DNA from: Pseudomonas yamanorum
GTDB lineage: Bacteria; Pseudomonadota; Gammaproteobacteria; Pseudomonadales; Pseudomonadaceae
Assembly (NCBI RefSeq): GCF_013386765.1
Contig: NZ_JACARE010000010.1
Coordinates: forward strand, 289,420-353,419
DNA: 64,000 nt
Direction: 5' to 3'
The translations under genes and the position numbers were made by a program. The notes under the pieces are model-generated. The model was not told the DNA's origin, searched no databases, and was given only the letters and a program-made list of their open reading frames with translations. Shown piece by piece: positions 1 through 11,083 of the stretch (position 1 is the first letter of the stretch; each line of letters begins with the position of its first letter).

Positions 1-50
1 CGCCTAGGCTCGGTGTGCCCGAACGCAGGCAGCACGAAGCGGGGCGCCTA

Positions 51-322
51 AGATCAAGATCAAAAGCAGATCAAAAGCAAAAGCACAGCGGCCTACAGGC
101 CGGCTTGAGTGTGGTGAAGCAAAGGCAAAATCAAAATCTAAAGCGAGCACGGTCCACTGTAGGAGCTGGCTTGCCGGCGATGGCATCGCCTCGGTGTATC
201 TGAAAGACCGAGTTGTCCGCATCGCCGGCAAGCCAGCTCCTACAGAAAAGCGGCTTTTGCCTTTGCTTCTACCACTCAGGTCGGCTTTCAGGCCGCCGTG
301 CTCTTGATCTTGCTTTTGATCT
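51..322. repeat. Large imperfect inverted repeat enclosing a REPIN
   Basis: The left arm (about 51-131) is rich in atcaaaagc words followed by gcggcctacaggccgg. It is mirrored by the right arm (about 255-322), which contains aggccgccgtgctcttgat. The element at 158-244 sits in the centre, so palindromes are nested. No convincing gene is present; open frames crossing it have repeat-derived composition. Seen directly; the family assignment as a Pseudomonas intergenic repeat is from memory. Confidence 0.7.
158..244. repeat. REPIN: paired inverted REP sequences
   Basis: The unit tgtaggagctggcttgccgg at 158 is repeated in perfect inverse orientation, ending at 244, with 25-bp arms and a spacer of about 37 bp. 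The core ggagctggcttgcc is the typical REP motif of P. fluorescens-group genomes. The same family recurs at 61534-61605. Confidence 0.85.
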
Positions 323-380
323 GCGGGCCCCGTTAACCACGATGGCCGCAAGTAGGCACGGTGGAGCGGGTAAATCGGCA

Positions 381-600
381 GGGATGCCGATTTAGCCGCG
401 CCGGGCCATGGATGGCCCGTCGCGGCGGCCCGCGGAATCGGGCCTTCGTTCCGGCATGCCGAGCCTAAGCGAAGCACCGAGTGGTGGGGCAAAGACCTTT
501 TGGTTACTTTTGGCTGGGCCGGCATTCCGGGCGTTTGCCAAAAGTGACCCGCTGTAAGAGCGGAACCATAAACCGCCGTTACCGCAGCAACGGATATGTA
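381..600. repeat. Dispersed Pseudomonas intergenic repeat
   Basis: This segment, with landmarks gccgcgccgggccatggatg, ggttacttttggctgggcc and ccaaaagtgacccgctgtaa, matches from memory a sequence found many times in Pseudomonas genomes and often mis-called as hypothetical proteins. Short inverted repeats occur inside it (for example aatcggcagggatgccgatt near 374). No coding potential is supported. A genome-wide copy count would confirm it. Confidence 0.6.
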
Positions 601-1037
601 CACAACCCCCTCCCACCCCCCATTTTCGATCAAAACATTGATCCAGAGCGGTACCCCCACCTACAAAACCAGTTAAAAGATCCGCTTTACCAACTAGCAT
701 CACCCACACAAGTAACAGCAACTTCCCCCGTTAAACCCCGAACAGCTGTTTAAAACCCACGCAAACAATATTCATTATCATTTAGAGCATGAAAACTTCT
801 TTACAGCTTAAACAAAACATAATTGGTGAAATACCCGCTAATGCCCGCCCTACAAGGCCTACAGCCCCAAGAAGGTGCACTATGCCCTTATTCCATCGAA
901 TAATTTCGCTATAGGAATTTTACTTGCCCGGTGTTTAGCCATAAAATCACCGCGATTGATTGCGCTGCGACATATCGTCACTGCATCGTTACTTTTTCGA
1001 GCTCAGAGACCTTTGCTCTCTGTTAAGGATTTCCAGC
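601..1037 (+). other. Leader and promoter region upstream of nuoA (no gene seen)
   Basis: The A+T content rises here compared with the flanking genes, as expected of a promoter region. No protein with plausible composition or ribosome binding site is seen. It holds one Fur-like 19-mer (767-785). No sigma-70 promoter could be placed with confidence. Confidence 0.5.
767..785 (-). promoter_or_regulatory. Candidate Fur box upstream of nuo
   Basis: Read on the minus strand, ctaaatgataatgaatatt matches the classical 19-bp Fur consensus at 13 of 19 positions, including a complete tgataat half. It lies about 250 bp upstream of nuoA. Chance occurrence in an A+T-rich leader is possible. Confidence 0.3.
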
Positions 1038-1451
1038 ATGACCGAAGCGACAGGACTCATGGCCCACAACTGGGGCTTTGCCATTTTCCTCCTCGGTGTC
1101 GTCGGCCTCTGCGCCTTCATGCTCGGCGTCTCCAGCCTCCTCGGGTCAAAAGCCTGGGGCCGCAGCAAAAACGAACCGTTCGAGTCCGGCATGCTACCTA
1201 CAGGTGGCGCCCGCTTGCGGCTCTCAGCCAAATTCTATCTGGTCGCGATGCTCTTCGTGATCTTCGACATCGAAGCCCTTTTTCTCTTTGCCTGGTCTGT
1301 GTCCGTCCGCGAAAGCGGCTGGACCGGATTCGTCGAAGCCCTCGTTTTCATAGCAATTCTGTTGGCAGGCCTTGTCTACCTATTTCGAGTGGGCGCCCTT
1401 GACTGGGCTCCGGAAGCTCGTCGCAAGCGGCAAGCGAAGCTGAAACAATGA
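1038..1451 (+). CDS. nuoA: NADH-quinone oxidoreductase subunit A
   Basis: Small membrane subunit of the proton-pumping NADH dehydrogenase (complex I), located in the inner membrane at the junction with the hydrophilic arm. The 137-residue product has three hydrophobic segments, at about residues 10-32, 64-86 and 92-114, and the conserved loop containing [11 protein letters not shown]. The ATG at 1038 was chosen because it has an aaggat ribosome binding site 7 bp upstream and starts with the [13 protein letters not shown] sequence typical of Pseudomonas NuoA; the frame is open further upstream but that part is not conserved. First gene of the 13-gene nuo operon. Confidence 0.96.
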   Translation: MTEATGLMAHNWGFAIFLLGVVGLCAFMLGVSSLLGSKAWGRSKNEPFESGMLPTGGARLRLSAKFYLVAMLFVIFDIEALFLFAWSVSVRESGWTGFVEALVFIAILLAGLVYLFRVGALDWAPEARRKRQAKLKQ

Positions 1452-1461
1452 GGCTTTGGCG

Positions 1462-2136
1462 ATGCAATACAATCTCACCAGGATCGACCCGGATGCTCCT
1501 AACGAGCAGTACCCCATCGGCGAACGGGAAACCGTTTCCGATCCGTTAGAAGACCAAGTCCACAAAAACATCTACATGGGCAAGCTGGAAGACGTGCTGA
1601 GTGGCGCGGTCAACTGGGGGCGTAAAAACTCCCTGTGGCCGTACAACTTCGGTCTTTCGTGCTGCTACGTGGAAATGACCACCGCCTTCACGGCGCCCCA
1701 CGACATCGCGCGCTTTGGCGCCGAAGTTATCCGGGCCTCGCCGCGTCAGGCGGATTTCATGGTTATCGCCGGTACCTGCTTTATCAAGATGGCGCCGATC
1801 ATTCAGCGTCTCTACGAGCAAATGCTCGAGCCAAAGTGGGTTATCTCCATGGGTTCGTGCGCCAACTCCGGTGGCATGTACGACATCTACTCCGTAGTTC
1901 AGGGGGTGGACAAGTTCCTGCCCGTGGACGTCTACGTGCCTGGCTGCCCGCCCCGCCCTGAAGCATTTCTGCAAGGCTTGATGCTGCTGCAGGAATCGAT
2001 TGGCAAGGAGCGTCGCCCACTTTCCTGGGTTGTCGGAGATCAAGGCGTATACCGCGCCGAGATGCCGTCACAAAAGGAACAGCGCCGCGAACAGCGTATT
2101 CAGGTAACCAACCTGCGCAGCCCCGACGAAGTCTGA
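1462..2136 (+). CDS. nuoB: NADH-quinone oxidoreductase subunit B
   Basis: Carries the terminal iron-sulfur cluster N2, which passes electrons to ubiquinone in complex I. The 224-residue protein shows the tandem cysteine motif LSCCYVE (Cys67-Cys68), GSCANSGG (Cys133) and PGCPPRP (Cys162), the four ligand positions of N2. The start was set at ATG 1462 rather than an in-frame TTG at 1456, because the gagg ribosome binding site formed over the nuoA stop codon lies 8 bp from the ATG but only 2 bp from the TTG. The product begins [13 protein letters not shown] as in other Pseudomonas. Confidence 0.97.
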   Translation: MQYNLTRIDPDAPNEQYPIGERETVSDPLEDQVHKNIYMGKLEDVLSGAVNWGRKNSLWPYNFGLSCCYVEMTTAFTAPHDIARFGAEVIRASPRQADFMVIAGTCFIKMAPIIQRLYEQMLEPKWVISMGSCANSGGMYDIYSVVQGVDKFLPVDVYVPGCPPRPEAFLQGLMLLQESIGKERRPLSWVVGDQGVYRAEMPSQKEQRREQRIQVTNLRSPDEV

Positions 2137-2208
2137 TCCAGAACCGCTTCTTTTATAGAACGAAAACCTGGCTTCATTCTTTACGTTGACCGAAAGCGAT
2201 AAAAAACC

Positions 2209-3993
2209 ATGACTACAGGCAGTGCTCTGTACATCCCGCCTTATAAGGCAGACGACCAGGATGTGGTCGTCGAACTCAATAACCGTTTTGGCCCTGACGC
2301 CTTCACCGCCCAGGCCACACGCACCGGCATGCCGGTGCTGTGGGTGGCGCGTGCCAGGCTCGTCGAAGTCCTGAGCTTCCTGCGCAACCTGCCCAAGCCG
2401 TACGTCATGCTCTATGACCTGCATGGCGTGGACGAGCGCCTGCGCACCAAGCGCCAGGGACTGCCGAGCGGCGCCGACTTCACCGTGTTCTACCACCTGA
2501 TGTCGCTGGAACGTAACAGCGACGTGATGATCAAGGTAGCCCTCTCCGAGAGCGACCTGAGCGTTCCGACCGTGACCGGTATCTGGCCTAACGCCAACTG
2601 GTACGAGCGTGAAGTGTGGGACATGTTCGGCATCGATTTCCCGGGCCACCCGCACCTGACGCGCATCATGATGCCGCCAACGTGGGAAGGTCACCCGCTG
2701 CGCAAGGACTTCCCTGCCCGCGCCACCGAATTCGATCCATTCAGCCTGACCCTCGCCAAGCAACAGCTTGAAGAAGAGGCTGCGCGCTTCCGTCCGGAAG
2801 ACTGGGGCATGAAACGCTCCGGCACCAACGAGGACTACATGTTCCTCAACCTGGGCCCGAACCACCCTTCGGCTCACGGTGCCTTCCGTATCATCCTGCA
2901 GCTGGACGGCGAAGAAATCGTCGACTGCGTACCGGACATCGGCTACCACCACCGTGGTGCCGAGAAGATGGCCGAACGTCAGTCGTGGCACAGCTTCATC
3001 CCGTACACCGACCGTATCGACTACCTCGGCGGTGTGATGAACAACCTGCCGTACGTGCTCTCGGTCGAGAAGCTGGCCGGTATCAAAGTGCCGGACAAGG
3101 TCGACACCATCCGCATCATGATGGCCGAGTTCTTCCGGATCACCAGCCACCTGCTGTTCCTGGGTACCTATATCCAGGACGTCGGCGCCATGACCCCGGT
3201 GTTCTTCACCTTCACCGACCGTCAGCGCGCCTACAAGGTCATCGAAGCCATCACCGGCTTCCGCCTGCACCCGGCCTGGTACCGCATCGGCGGTGTGGCG
3301 CACGACCTGCCGCGTGGCTGGGAACGCCTGGTCAAGGAATTCATCGACTGGATGCCCAAGCGTCTGGACGAGTACCAGAAAGCCGCCCTGGACAACAGCA
3401 TCCTCAAGGGCCGGACCATCGGCGTCGCCCAGTACAACACCAAAGAGGCCCTGGAATGGGGCGTCACCGGTGCTGGCCTGCGCTCCACCGGCTGCGATTT
3501 CGACCTGCGTAAAGCACGCCCGTACTCCGGCTACGAGAACTTCGAATTCGAAGTCCCGCTGGCGGCGAACGGCGATGCCTACGACCGCTGCATCGTGCGC
3601 GTCGAAGAAATGCGCCAGAGCCTGAAGATCATCGAACAGTGCATGCGCAACATGCCGGAAGGCCCGTACAAGGCGGATCACCCGCTGACCACGCCGCCGC
3701 CGAAAGAGCGCACGCTGCAACACATCGAAACCCTGATCACGCACTTCCTGCAAGTTTCGTGGGGCCCGGTCATGCCGGCCAACGAATCCTTCCAGATGAT
3801 CGAAGCGACCAAGGGTATCAACAGTTATTACCTGACGAGCGATGGCGGCACCATGAGCTACCGCACCCGGATTCGTACTCCAAGCTTCCCGCACCTGCAG
3901 CAGATCCCTTCGGTGATCAAAGGTGAAATGGTCGCGGACTTGATTGCGTACCTGGGTAGTATCGATTTCGTTATGGCCGACGTGGACCGCTAA
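2209..3993 (+). CDS. nuoCD: NADH-quinone oxidoreductase subunit C/D (fused)
   Basis: A 594-residue fusion of the 30-kDa (NuoC) and 49-kDa (NuoD) subunits of complex I, as is usual in gammaproteobacteria. The NuoC part spans about residues 1-190 and includes the signature [11 protein letters not shown] and HPHLTRI. NuoD follows with [15 protein letters not shown] and [11 protein letters not shown], which line the quinone site next to NuoB. It sits 72 bp after nuoB. A long open frame runs antisense through it (2068-3894) but is a GC-bias artefact. Confidence 0.97.
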   Translation: MTTGSALYIPPYKADDQDVVVELNNRFGPDAFTAQATRTGMPVLWVARARLVEVLSFLRNLPKPYVMLYDLHGVDERLRTKRQGLPSGADFTVFYHLMSLERNSDVMIKVALSESDLSVPTVTGIWPNANWYEREVWDMFGIDFPGHPHLTRIMMPPTWEGHPLRKDFPARATEFDPFSLTLAKQQLEEEAARFRPEDWGMKRSGTNEDYMFLNLGPNHPSAHGAFRIILQLDGEEIVDCVPDIGYHHRGAEKMAERQSWHSFIPYTDRIDYLGGVMNNLPYVLSVEKLAGIKVPDKVDTIRIMMAEFFRITSHLLFLGTYIQDVGAMTPVFFTFTDRQRAYKVIEAITGFRLHPAWYRIGGVAHDLPRGWERLVKEFIDWMPKRLDEYQKAALDNSILKGRTIGVAQYNTKEALEWGVTGAGLRSTGCDFDLRKARPYSGYENFEFEVPLAANGDAYDRCIVRVEEMRQSLKIIEQCMRNMPEGPYKADHPLTTPPPKERTLQHIETLITHFLQVSWGPVMPANESFQMIEATKGINSYYLTSDGGTMSYRTRIRTPSFPHLQQIPSVIKGEMVADLIAYLGSIDFVMADVDR

Positions 3994-3995
3994 GC

Positions 3996-4493
3996 ATGAA
4001 TAGCACGCTTATCCAGACAGACCGTTTCACCCTGAGTGAAACCGAGCGCTCGGCCATCGAGCACGAGCTGCATCACTACGAAGACCCGCGCGCGGCGTCG
4101 ATCGAAGCCTTGAAGATCGTCCAGAAGGAACGTGGCTGGGTGCCCGACGGCGCCCTCTACGCCATCGGCGAGATCCTGGGCATCCCTGCCAGCGATGTTG
4201 AAGGCGTGGCGACGTTCTACAGCCAGATCTTCCGCCAGCCGGTTGGCCGCCACATCATTCGCGTATGCGACAGCATGGTCTGCTACATCGGTGGCCACGA
4301 GTCCGTGGTCAGCGAGATCCAGAACAAGCTGGGCATCGGCCTTGGCCAAACCACTCCGGACGGCCGCTTCACGCTGCTGCCGGTGTGCTGCCTGGGCAAC
4401 TGTGACAAGGCGCCGGCGTTGATGATCGACGACGACACATTCGGCGACGTGCAGCCTGCTGGCGTCACCCAATTGCTCGAGGGCTACCCATGA
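3996..4493 (+). CDS. nuoE: NADH-quinone oxidoreductase subunit E
   Basis: 24-kDa subunit of the NADH dehydrogenase module of complex I, carrying the [2Fe-2S] cluster N1a. The 165-residue protein has the thioredoxin-like ligand pattern CDSMVC (Cys91, Cys96) and CCLGNC (Cys132, Cys136). It starts 2 bp after nuoCD and its stop overlaps the nuoF start by 4 bp (ATGA), which suggests translational coupling. Confidence 0.96.
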   Translation: MNSTLIQTDRFTLSETERSAIEHELHHYEDPRAASIEALKIVQKERGWVPDGALYAIGEILGIPASDVEGVATFYSQIFRQPVGRHIIRVCDSMVCYIGGHESVVSEIQNKLGIGLGQTTPDGRFTLLPVCCLGNCDKAPALMIDDDTFGDVQPAGVTQLLEGYP

Positions 4494-5845
4494 CCCTGAC
4501 TTCCTTCGGTCCTGCCAACCGCATCAAGCGGTCGGCCGAGACTCACCCGCTGACCTGGCGCCTGCGTGACGACGGCGAGCCTGTATGGCTTGACGAGTAC
4601 CAGGCCAAGAACGGTTACGCGGCCGCGCGCAAAGCCTTTGCCGACATGGCCCAGGACGACATCGTCCAGACCGTCAAGGACGCAGGCCTCAAAGGCCGCG
4701 GCGGTGCAGGCTTCCCCACTGGCGTTAAGTGGGGCCTGATGCCGAAAGACGAATCCATCAACATCCGCTACCTGCTGTGCAACGCGGATGAAATGGAGCC
4801 GAACACCTGGAAAGACCGCATGCTGATGGAGCAACTGCCCCATCTGCTGATCGAAGGCATGCTGATCAGTGCCCGCGCGCTGAAAACCTACCGTGGCTAC
4901 ATCTTCCTGCGTGGCGAATACACCACCGCCGCCAAGCACCTGAACCGTGCCGTGGAAGAAGCCAAGGCAGCTGGCCTGCTGGGCAAGAACATCCTCGGTT
5001 CGGGCTTTGACTTCGAGCTGTTCGTGCACACCGGCGCCGGGCGTTATATCTGCGGTGAAGAAACCGCACTGATCAACTCCCTCGAAGGCCGCCGCGCCAA
5101 CCCGCGCTCCAAGCCGCCCTTCCCTGCCGCCGTTGGCGTGTGGGGCAAGCCGACGTGCGTGAACAACGTTGAAACCCTGTGCAACGTGCCGGCGATCATC
5201 GGCGACGGCGTGGAGTGGTACAAATCGTTGGCCCGGGTCGGCAGCGAGGATATGGGTACCAAGCTCATGGGCTTCTCCGGCAAGGTCAAGAACCCGGGCC
5301 TGTGGGAACTGCCTTTCGGCGTGACCGCACGCGAACTGTTCGAGGACTACGCCGGCGGCATGCGCGACGGTTACACCCTCAAGGCCTGGCAGCCAGGCGG
5401 CGCCGGTACCGGCTTCCTGCTGCCTGAGCACCTGGACGCACAAATGTACGCCGGCGGCATCGGCAAGGTGGGCACCCGTATGGGTACCGGCCTGGCCATG
5501 GCCGTGGACAACACCGTGAACATGGTGTCGTTGCTGCGCAACATGGAGCAGTTCTTCTCCCGCGAATCCTGTGGTTTCTGCACCCCGTGCCGCGATGGTT
5601 TGCCATGGAGCGTCAAGCTCTTGATGGCCATCGAGAAAGGCGAAGGCCAGCCCGGCGATATCGAGACCCTGCTGGGTCTGGTCGGCTTCCTCGGCCCAGG
5701 CAAGACCTTCTGTGCTCACGCACCGGGCGCCGTGGAGCCATTGGGCAGCGCGATCAAATACTTCCGCTCGGAGTTCGAAGCCGGCATCGCGCCCAAAAGC
5801 GCCGCCGTCCCGCCTCTGGCAAGGCCGATTGTAGTCGGCGCGTAA
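4490..5845 (+). CDS. nuoF: NADH-quinone oxidoreductase subunit F
   Basis: 51-kDa subunit that binds NADH and FMN and carries the [4Fe-4S] cluster N3; it is the electron entry point of complex I. The 451-residue product has the nucleotide-binding glycine loop [10 protein letters not shown] at residues 69-78, and the cluster ligands Cys361-x2-Cys364-x2-Cys367 in SCGFCTPCR with Cys408 in TFCAH. It overlaps nuoE by 4 bp. It is followed by an unusually long 135-bp gap with a hairpin before nuoG. Confidence 0.97.
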   Translation: MTLTSFGPANRIKRSAETHPLTWRLRDDGEPVWLDEYQAKNGYAAARKAFADMAQDDIVQTVKDAGLKGRGGAGFPTGVKWGLMPKDESINIRYLLCNADEMEPNTWKDRMLMEQLPHLLIEGMLISARALKTYRGYIFLRGEYTTAAKHLNRAVEEAKAAGLLGKNILGSGFDFELFVHTGAGRYICGEETALINSLEGRRANPRSKPPFPAAVGVWGKPTCVNNVETLCNVPAIIGDGVEWYKSLARVGSEDMGTKLMGFSGKVKNPGLWELPFGVTARELFEDYAGGMRDGYTLKAWQPGGAGTGFLLPEHLDAQMYAGGIGKVGTRMGTGLAMAVDNTVNMVSLLRNMEQFFSRESCGFCTPCRDGLPWSVKLLMAIEKGEGQPGDIETLLGLVGFLGPGKTFCAHAPGAVEPLGSAIKYFRSEFEAGIAPKSAAVPPLARPIVVGA

Positions 5846-5850
5846 CGCTT

Positions 5851-5884
5851 AAAAAGGCGAAGGGTCAGTGCCCTTCGCTTTCTC
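5851..5884 (+). terminator. Hairpin between nuoF and nuoG (possible attenuator)
   Basis: The stem gcgaaggg / cccttcgc (5857-5864 with 5871-5878, 6-nt loop) is preceded by an A-tract and followed by ttctc rather than a clean U-run. It has the shape of a weak intrinsic terminator or processing site inside the nuo operon. Seen in sequence; function inferred. Confidence 0.5.
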
Positions 5885-5980
5885 ATGTGCTGACGCCTTC
5901 AAGGCTGTGTTGATGCACATGAATAACAAGATTCCATTAGCCACGCCCGCTGACACCGGGCCAACGAAGAACTTTGAACC

Positions 5981-8695
5981 ATGGCCACTATCCACGTAGA
6001 CGGCAAAGAGCTCGAAGTCGATGGGGCAGACAACCTGTTACAGGCGTGTCTGTCGCTAGGCCTCGACATTCCATATTTCTGCTGGCACCCCGCCCTTGGC
6101 AGCGTTGGCGCTTGCCGCCAGTGCGCGGTCAAGCAGTACACCGACGAGAACGACACCCGTGGTCGTATCGTGATGTCCTGCATGACCCCTGCCACCGACG
6201 GCAGCTGGATCTCCATCGAAGACGAAGAAGCGAAAGTGTTTCGCGCCAGCGTCGTCGAATGGCTGATGACCAACCACCCGCACGACTGCCCAGTGTGTGA
6301 GGAAGGCGGCCACTGCCACCTGCAAGACATGACCGTGATGACCGGCCACAACGAGCGCCGGTATCGCTTCACCAAGCGCACCCACCAGAACCAGCAACTG
6401 GGCCCGTTCATTTCCCACGAGATGAACCGCTGCATCGCTTGCTACCGCTGCGTGCGCTTCTATAAGGATTACGCCGGCGGCACCGACCTCGGCGTGTTCG
6501 GCGCCCACGACAACGTGTACTTCGGTCGCGTTGAAGACGGCACCCTCGAAAGCGAGTTCTCGGGCAACCTCACCGAGGTCTGCCCGACCGGTGTATTCAC
6601 CGACAAGACTCACTCCGAGCGCTACAACCGTAAGTGGGACATGCAGTTCTCGCCGAGCATCTGCCATGGCTGCTCCAGCGGTTGCAACATCTCCCCGGGC
6701 GAGCGCTATGGCGAACTGCGTCGCATCGAAAACCGCTTCAACGGTTCGGTCAACCAGTACTTCCTGTGCGACCGTGGCCGTTTCGGCTACGGCTACGTCA
6801 ACCGCGAAGACCGCCCGCGTCAGCCACTGCTGGCCGACGGCGCCAAGCTGAGCCTCGACGAAGCGCTGGATAAAGCCGCTGACCTGCTGCGCGGTCGCAA
6901 CATCGTCGGTATCGGTTCGCCCCGCGCCAGCCTCGAAAGCAACTATGCGTTGCGCGAGCTGGTGGGTGCCGAGCACTTCTACTCGGGTATCGAAGCCGGT
7001 GAACTGGAGCGTATCCGCCTGGTACTGCAAGTTCTGAACGACAGCCCGCTGCCGGTTCCGAACATGCGCGACATCGAAGACCACGACGCGATCTTCGTCC
7101 TCGGTGAAGACCTGACCCAAACAGCTGCCCGCGTGGCCCTGTCCCTGCGCCAGTCGGTGAAAGGCAAGGCCGAAGACATGGCCGACGCCATGCGCGTCCA
7201 GCCCTGGCTCGACGCGGCGGTGAAAAACATCGGCCAGCACGCGCTGAACCCACTGTTCATTGCATCCCTGGCTGAAACCAAGCTCGACGACATCGCCGAA
7301 GAATGCGTACACGCCGCGCCCGACGACCTGGCCCGCATCGGTTTCGCCGTGGCCCACGCCCTCGACGCCAGCGCACCTGCCGTTGAAGGCCTGGACGCTG
7401 AAGCCGTTGAACTGGCCAAACGCATCGCCGACGCACTGCTGGCCGCCAAGCGCCCATTGATCATTGCCGGTACCTCGTTGGGTTCCAAGGCGCTGATCGA
7501 AGCCGCTGCCAACATCGCCAAGGCCTTGAAGCTGCGCGAGAAGAACGGTTCCATCAGCCTGATCGTGCCGGAAGCCAACAGCCTCGGCCTGGCCATGCTC
7601 GGTGGCGAGTCCCTGGACGCGGCGTTGCAAGCCGTGACCGACGGCAGCGCCGATGCCATCGTGGTACTGGAAAACGACCTGTACACCCGCACGGATTCGG
7701 CCAAGGTCGACGCAGCGCTGAACGCGGCCAAAGTGCTGATCGTTGCCGATCACCAGAAAACCGCCACCAGCGACCGCGCCCACCTGGTACTGCCAGCCGC
7801 CAGCTTTGCTGAAGGCGACGGCACTCTGGTCAGCCAGGAAGGCCGCGCCCAGCGCTTCTTCCAGGTGTTCGATCCGAAGTACATGGACGCCAGCATCCTG
7901 GTTCACGAAGGCTGGCGCTGGCTGCATGCCCTGCGCGCTACCCTGCTGAACCAGCCGATCGACTGGACCCAACTCGACCACGTGACCGCTGCCGCAGCCG
8001 CCGCTGCACCGCAACTGGCCCGTATCGTCGACGCTGCACCGTCCGCCGCGTTCCGCATCAAGGGCATGAAACTGGCCCGTGAACCGCTGCGTTACTCCGG
8101 CCGTACCGCCATGCGGGCTGACATCAGCGTGCATGAACCACGTACGCCGCAAGACAACGACACCGCGTTCGCCTTCTCCATGGAAGGTTACTCGGGTTCG
8201 GTCGAGCCACGTCAGCAGGTGCCTTTCGCCTGGTCGCCGGGCTGGAACTCGCCGCAAGCCTGGAACAAGTTCCAGGACGAAGTCGGTGGTCACATCCGTG
8301 CTGGAGACCCGGGCACCCGCCTGATCGAAAGCGCCGGTGACTCGCTGAACTGGTTCGCCAGCGTTCCGCGTCCGTTCAACCCGGCCCAGGGTACCTGGCA
8401 GGTTGTGCCGTTCTTCCACCTGTTCGGCAGTGAAGAAACCTCTTCCAAAGCCGCGCCGGTACAAGAGCGCATTCCGGCCGCCTACGTGTCCGTAGCCAAG
8501 TCCGAAGCCGACCGCCTGGGCGTCAACGACGGTGCCCTGCTCAGCTTGAACGTTGCCGGCAAGACCCTGCGTCTGCCGCTGCGCATCAACGAAGAGTTGG
8601 GTGCTGGCCTGGTTGCATTGCCAAAAGGCCTCGCGGGGATTCCTCCGGCGATCTTTGGTCTTACCGTTGACGGTCTGCAGGAGGCAGCTCAATGA
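5981..8695 (+). CDS. nuoG: NADH-quinone oxidoreductase subunit G
   Basis: Largest subunit of complex I (904 residues), relaying electrons through several iron-sulfur clusters. The N-terminal ferredoxin domain has Cys34, Cys45, Cys48 and Cys67 for the [2Fe-2S] cluster N1b. It is followed by the His/Cys motif [12 protein letters not shown], then [11 protein letters not shown], and CHGCSSGCN for the additional N7-type cluster. The rest is a molybdopterin-oxidoreductase-like domain without cofactor. The start ATG at 5981 opens [15 protein letters not shown]; its ribosome binding site is weak. The stop overlaps nuoH by 4 bp. Confidence 0.96.
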   Translation: MATIHVDGKELEVDGADNLLQACLSLGLDIPYFCWHPALGSVGACRQCAVKQYTDENDTRGRIVMSCMTPATDGSWISIEDEEAKVFRASVVEWLMTNHPHDCPVCEEGGHCHLQDMTVMTGHNERRYRFTKRTHQNQQLGPFISHEMNRCIACYRCVRFYKDYAGGTDLGVFGAHDNVYFGRVEDGTLESEFSGNLTEVCPTGVFTDKTHSERYNRKWDMQFSPSICHGCSSGCNISPGERYGELRRIENRFNGSVNQYFLCDRGRFGYGYVNREDRPRQPLLADGAKLSLDEALDKAADLLRGRNIVGIGSPRASLESNYALRELVGAEHFYSGIEAGELERIRLVLQVLNDSPLPVPNMRDIEDHDAIFVLGEDLTQTAARVALSLRQSVKGKAEDMADAMRVQPWLDAAVKNIGQHALNPLFIASLAETKLDDIAEECVHAAPDDLARIGFAVAHALDASAPAVEGLDAEAVELAKRIADALLAAKRPLIIAGTSLGSKALIEAAANIAKALKLREKNGSISLIVPEANSLGLAMLGGESLDAALQAVTDGSADAIVVLENDLYTRTDSAKVDAALNAAKVLIVADHQKTATSDRAHLVLPAASFAEGDGTLVSQEGRAQRFFQVFDPKYMDASILVHEGWRWLHALRATLLNQPIDWTQLDHVTAAAAAAAPQLARIVDAAPSAAFRIKGMKLAREPLRYSGRTAMRADISVHEPRTPQDNDTAFAFSMEGYSGSVEPRQQVPFAWSPGWNSPQAWNKFQDEVGGHIRAGDPGTRLIESAGDSLNWFASVPRPFNPAQGTWQVVPFFHLFGSEETSSKAAPVQERIPAAYVSVAKSEADRLGVNDGALLSLNVAGKTLRLPLRINEELGAGLVALPKGLAGIPPAIFGLTVDGLQEAAQ

Positions 8696-9699
8696 CCTGG
8701 TTCACCCCTGAAGTGATCGACGTGATCATCGCGGTGGTCAAGGCCATCGTGATCCTGTTGGCCGTGGTCGTGGCGGGCGCCTTGCTCAGCTTCGTCGAAC
8801 GTCGCCTGCTGGGCTGGTGGCAGGACCGTTACGGTCCGAACCGCGTTGGCCCGTTTGGTATGTTCCAGATCGCCGCCGACATGCTGAAAATGTTCTTCAA
8901 GGAAGACTGGACGCCGCCGTTTGCCGACAAGGTGATCTTCACCCTGGCACCGGTCGTGGCCATGAGCGCCTTGCTGATTGCCTTCGCAATCATCCCGATC
9001 ACCCCGACCTGGGGCGTGGCGGACCTGAACATCGGCTTGCTGTTCTTCTTCGCCATGGCCGGCTTGTCGGTCTACGCGGTGCTGTTCGCCGGTTGGTCGA
9101 GCAACAACAAGTTCGCCCTGCTGGGCAGCTTGCGGGCCTCGGCCCAGACCGTGTCCTACGAAGTGTTCATGGGCCTCGCGCTGATGGGCATCGTGGTGCA
9201 GGTGGGCTCGTTCAACATGCGCGACATCGTCGAGTACCAGGCGCAGAACCTGTGGTTCATCATTCCGCAGTTCTTCGGCTTCTGTACCTTCTTCATCGCT
9301 GGCGTCGCCGTGACTCACCGTCACCCGTTCGACCAGCCGGAAGCGGAACAGGAACTGGCCGACGGTTACCACATTGAATACGCCGGCATGAAGTGGGGCA
9401 TGTTCTTCGTGGGTGAGTACATCGGCATCATCTTGATCTCGGCCCTGCTGGTCACGCTGTTCTTCGGCGGCTGGCACGGTCCGTTCGGCATCCTGCCGCA
9501 GTTGGCGTTCTTCTGGTTCTTCCTGAAGACCGCGTTCTTCATCATGTTGTTCATCCTGCTGCGCGCTTCCATCCCGCGTCCACGGTATGACCAGGTGATG
9601 GATTTCAGCTGGCGTTTCTGCCTGCCGCTGACCCTGATCAATTTGCTGGTGACTGCTGCCGTTGTGTTGTTGAACACGCCAGCGGGCGCGGTTCAGTGA
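8692..9699 (+). CDS. nuoH: NADH-quinone oxidoreductase subunit H
   Basis: Membrane subunit of complex I that forms much of the quinone chamber and links the hydrophilic arm to the proton-pumping arm. The 335-residue product has about eight hydrophobic segments. Conserved features are [20 protein letters not shown] at residues 25-44, with the charged residues of the quinone channel, and [12 protein letters not shown]. It overlaps nuoG by 4 bp and is followed by nuoI after 11 bp. Confidence 0.96.
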   Translation: MTWFTPEVIDVIIAVVKAIVILLAVVVAGALLSFVERRLLGWWQDRYGPNRVGPFGMFQIAADMLKMFFKEDWTPPFADKVIFTLAPVVAMSALLIAFAIIPITPTWGVADLNIGLLFFFAMAGLSVYAVLFAGWSSNNKFALLGSLRASAQTVSYEVFMGLALMGIVVQVGSFNMRDIVEYQAQNLWFIIPQFFGFCTFFIAGVAVTHRHPFDQPEAEQELADGYHIEYAGMKWGMFFVGEYIGIILISALLVTLFFGGWHGPFGILPQLAFFWFFLKTAFFIMLFILLRASIPRPRYDQVMDFSWRFCLPLTLINLLVTAAVVLLNTPAGAVQ

Positions 9700-9710
9700 G
9701 GATTTGACCC

Positions 9711-10259
9711 ATGTTCAAATATATTGGCGACATCGTTAAGGGTACCGGTACCCAGTTGCGAAGCCTGGTGATGGTGTTCGGTCACGGCTTTCGCAAACGC
9801 GACACCCTGCAATACCCGGAAGAAGCGGTGTACCTGCCGCCGCGTTATCGCGGCCGCATTGTCCTGACCCGCGACCCCGACGGCGAAGAGCGCTGCGTGG
9901 CCTGTAACCTGTGCGCCGTGGCGTGCCCGGTGGGTTGCATCTCGCTGCAGAAAGCTGAAACCGAAGACGGTCGCTGGTACCCGGACTTCTTCCGCATCAA
10001 CTTCTCGCGCTGCATTTTCTGCGGCCTCTGCGAGGAAGCTTGCCCGACCACCGCGATCCAGCTGACACCGGATTTCGAGATGGCCGAGTTCAAACGTCAG
10101 GACCTGGTGTACGAGAAAGAAGATCTGCTGATCTCTGGTCCCGGTAAAAACCCTGATTACAACTTCTATCGTGTTGCAGGTATGGCCGTTGCCGGTAAGC
10201 CGAAAGGCGCCGCACAAAACGAAGCCGAGCCGATCAACGTGAAGAGCTTGCTGCCTTAA
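9711..10259 (+). CDS. nuoI: NADH-quinone oxidoreductase subunit I
   Basis: Ferredoxin-like subunit with two [4Fe-4S] clusters (N6a and N6b) linking NuoG to NuoB. The 182-residue protein has two CxxCxxCxxxCP motifs, at residues 62-72 ([12 protein letters not shown]) and 101-112 ([12 protein letters not shown]). It lies 11 bp after nuoH, inside the operon. Confidence 0.97.
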   Translation: MFKYIGDIVKGTGTQLRSLVMVFGHGFRKRDTLQYPEEAVYLPPRYRGRIVLTRDPDGEERCVACNLCAVACPVGCISLQKAETEDGRWYPDFFRINFSRCIFCGLCEEACPTTAIQLTPDFEMAEFKRQDLVYEKEDLLISGPGKNPDYNFYRVAGMAVAGKPKGAAQNEAEPINVKSLLP

Positions 10260-10268
10260 GGAAGAAAG

Positions 10269-10772
10269 ATGGAATTCGCTTTCTATTTCGCATCGGGTAT
10301 TGCAGTGGTGTCCACGCTTCGCGTGATCACCAACACTAACCCCGTGCACGCCCTGCTCTACCTGATCATTTCGCTGATCGCCGTGGCCATGACCTTCTTC
10401 AGCCTCGGCGCACCGTTCGCCGGTGTGCTGGAAGTGATCGCCTACGCCGGCGCCATCATGGTGCTGTTCGTGTTTGTGGTGATGATGCTCAACCTGGGGC
10501 CGGCCTCGGTCGCCCAGGAACGCGTCTGGCTCAAGCCCGGCATCTGGCTCGGCCCGGTGATCCTCGCAGCCCTGCTGCTGGGTGAACTGCTGTATGTGCT
10601 GTTCGCTCACCAGAGCGGCCAGGCCATCGGCCACACCACCGTAGACGCGAAAGCCGTGGGCATCAGCCTGTTCGGCCCGTATCTGCTGGTGGTCGAACTG
10701 GCTTCGATGCTGCTGCTCGCCGCAGCCATCACCGCCTTCCACTTGGGCCGCAACGAAGCCAAGGAGCAATGA
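10269..10772 (+). CDS. nuoJ: NADH-quinone oxidoreductase subunit J
   Basis: Membrane subunit of complex I (167 residues, five predicted hydrophobic segments). It contains the conserved [17 protein letters not shown] and [16 protein letters not shown] segments; the latter carries the pi-bulge helix implicated in coupling. The aaggaagaaag ribosome binding site overlaps the nuoI stop. Confidence 0.96.
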   Translation: MEFAFYFASGIAVVSTLRVITNTNPVHALLYLIISLIAVAMTFFSLGAPFAGVLEVIAYAGAIMVLFVFVVMMLNLGPASVAQERVWLKPGIWLGPVILAALLLGELLYVLFAHQSGQAIGHTTVDAKAVGISLFGPYLLVVELASMLLLAAAITAFHLGRNEAKEQ

Positions 10773-10774
10773 CG

Positions 10775-11083
10775 ATGCCTGCTATCCCTTTGGAGCATGG
10801 TCTGGCGGTCGCCGGCATCCTGTTCTGCCTTGGCCTGGTCGGCCTGATGGTTCGCCGCAACATTCTGTTCGTGTTGATGAGCCTGGAAATCATGATGAAC
10901 GCCGCGGCACTCGCGTTCATCGTGGCCGGTAGCCGTTGGGGCCAGCCGGATGGACAAGTGATGTTCATCCTGGTGATCAGCCTGGCAGCCGCCGAGGCCA
11001 GTATTGGCCTGGCGATCCTGCTGCAACTGTATCGTCGCTTCCACACGCTTGATATCGACGCTGCCAGTGAGATGCGCGGATGA
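10775..11083 (+). CDS. nuoK: NADH-quinone oxidoreductase subunit K
   Basis: Small three-helix membrane subunit of complex I (102 residues), related to MrpC and carrying conserved membrane glutamates (SLEIMMNAA and [11 protein letters not shown]). Two in-frame ATGs exist, at 10769 and 10775. The second was chosen because the aggag ribosome binding site (10762-10766) is 8 bp from it but only 2 bp from the first, and because it yields the standard PAIPLEHGL start. Confidence 0.95.
   Translation: MPAIPLEHGLAVAGILFCLGLVGLMVRRNILFVLMSLEIMMNAAALAFIVAGSRWGQPDGQVMFILVISLAAAEASIGLAILLQLYRRFHTLDIDAASEMRG

Noticed and set aside
628..643. gatcaaaacattgatc palindrome as an ANR/FNR site before nuo
   Set aside because: The halves are in the reverse order (ATCAA-N4-TTGAT) to the ANR box TTGAT-N4-ATCAA.
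875..1402. Alternative gene overlapping nuoA in another frame
   Set aside because: Arg/Pro/Leu-rich shadow; nuoA is certain.
2068..3894. 608-codon open frame antisense to nuoCD
   Set aside because: Mirror of a GC-rich conserved gene; composition is that of a frame shadow, no ribosome binding site, and nuoCD is certain.
6056..8692. 878-codon open frame antisense to nuoG
   Set aside because: Same GC-bias effect; no recognisable domain.
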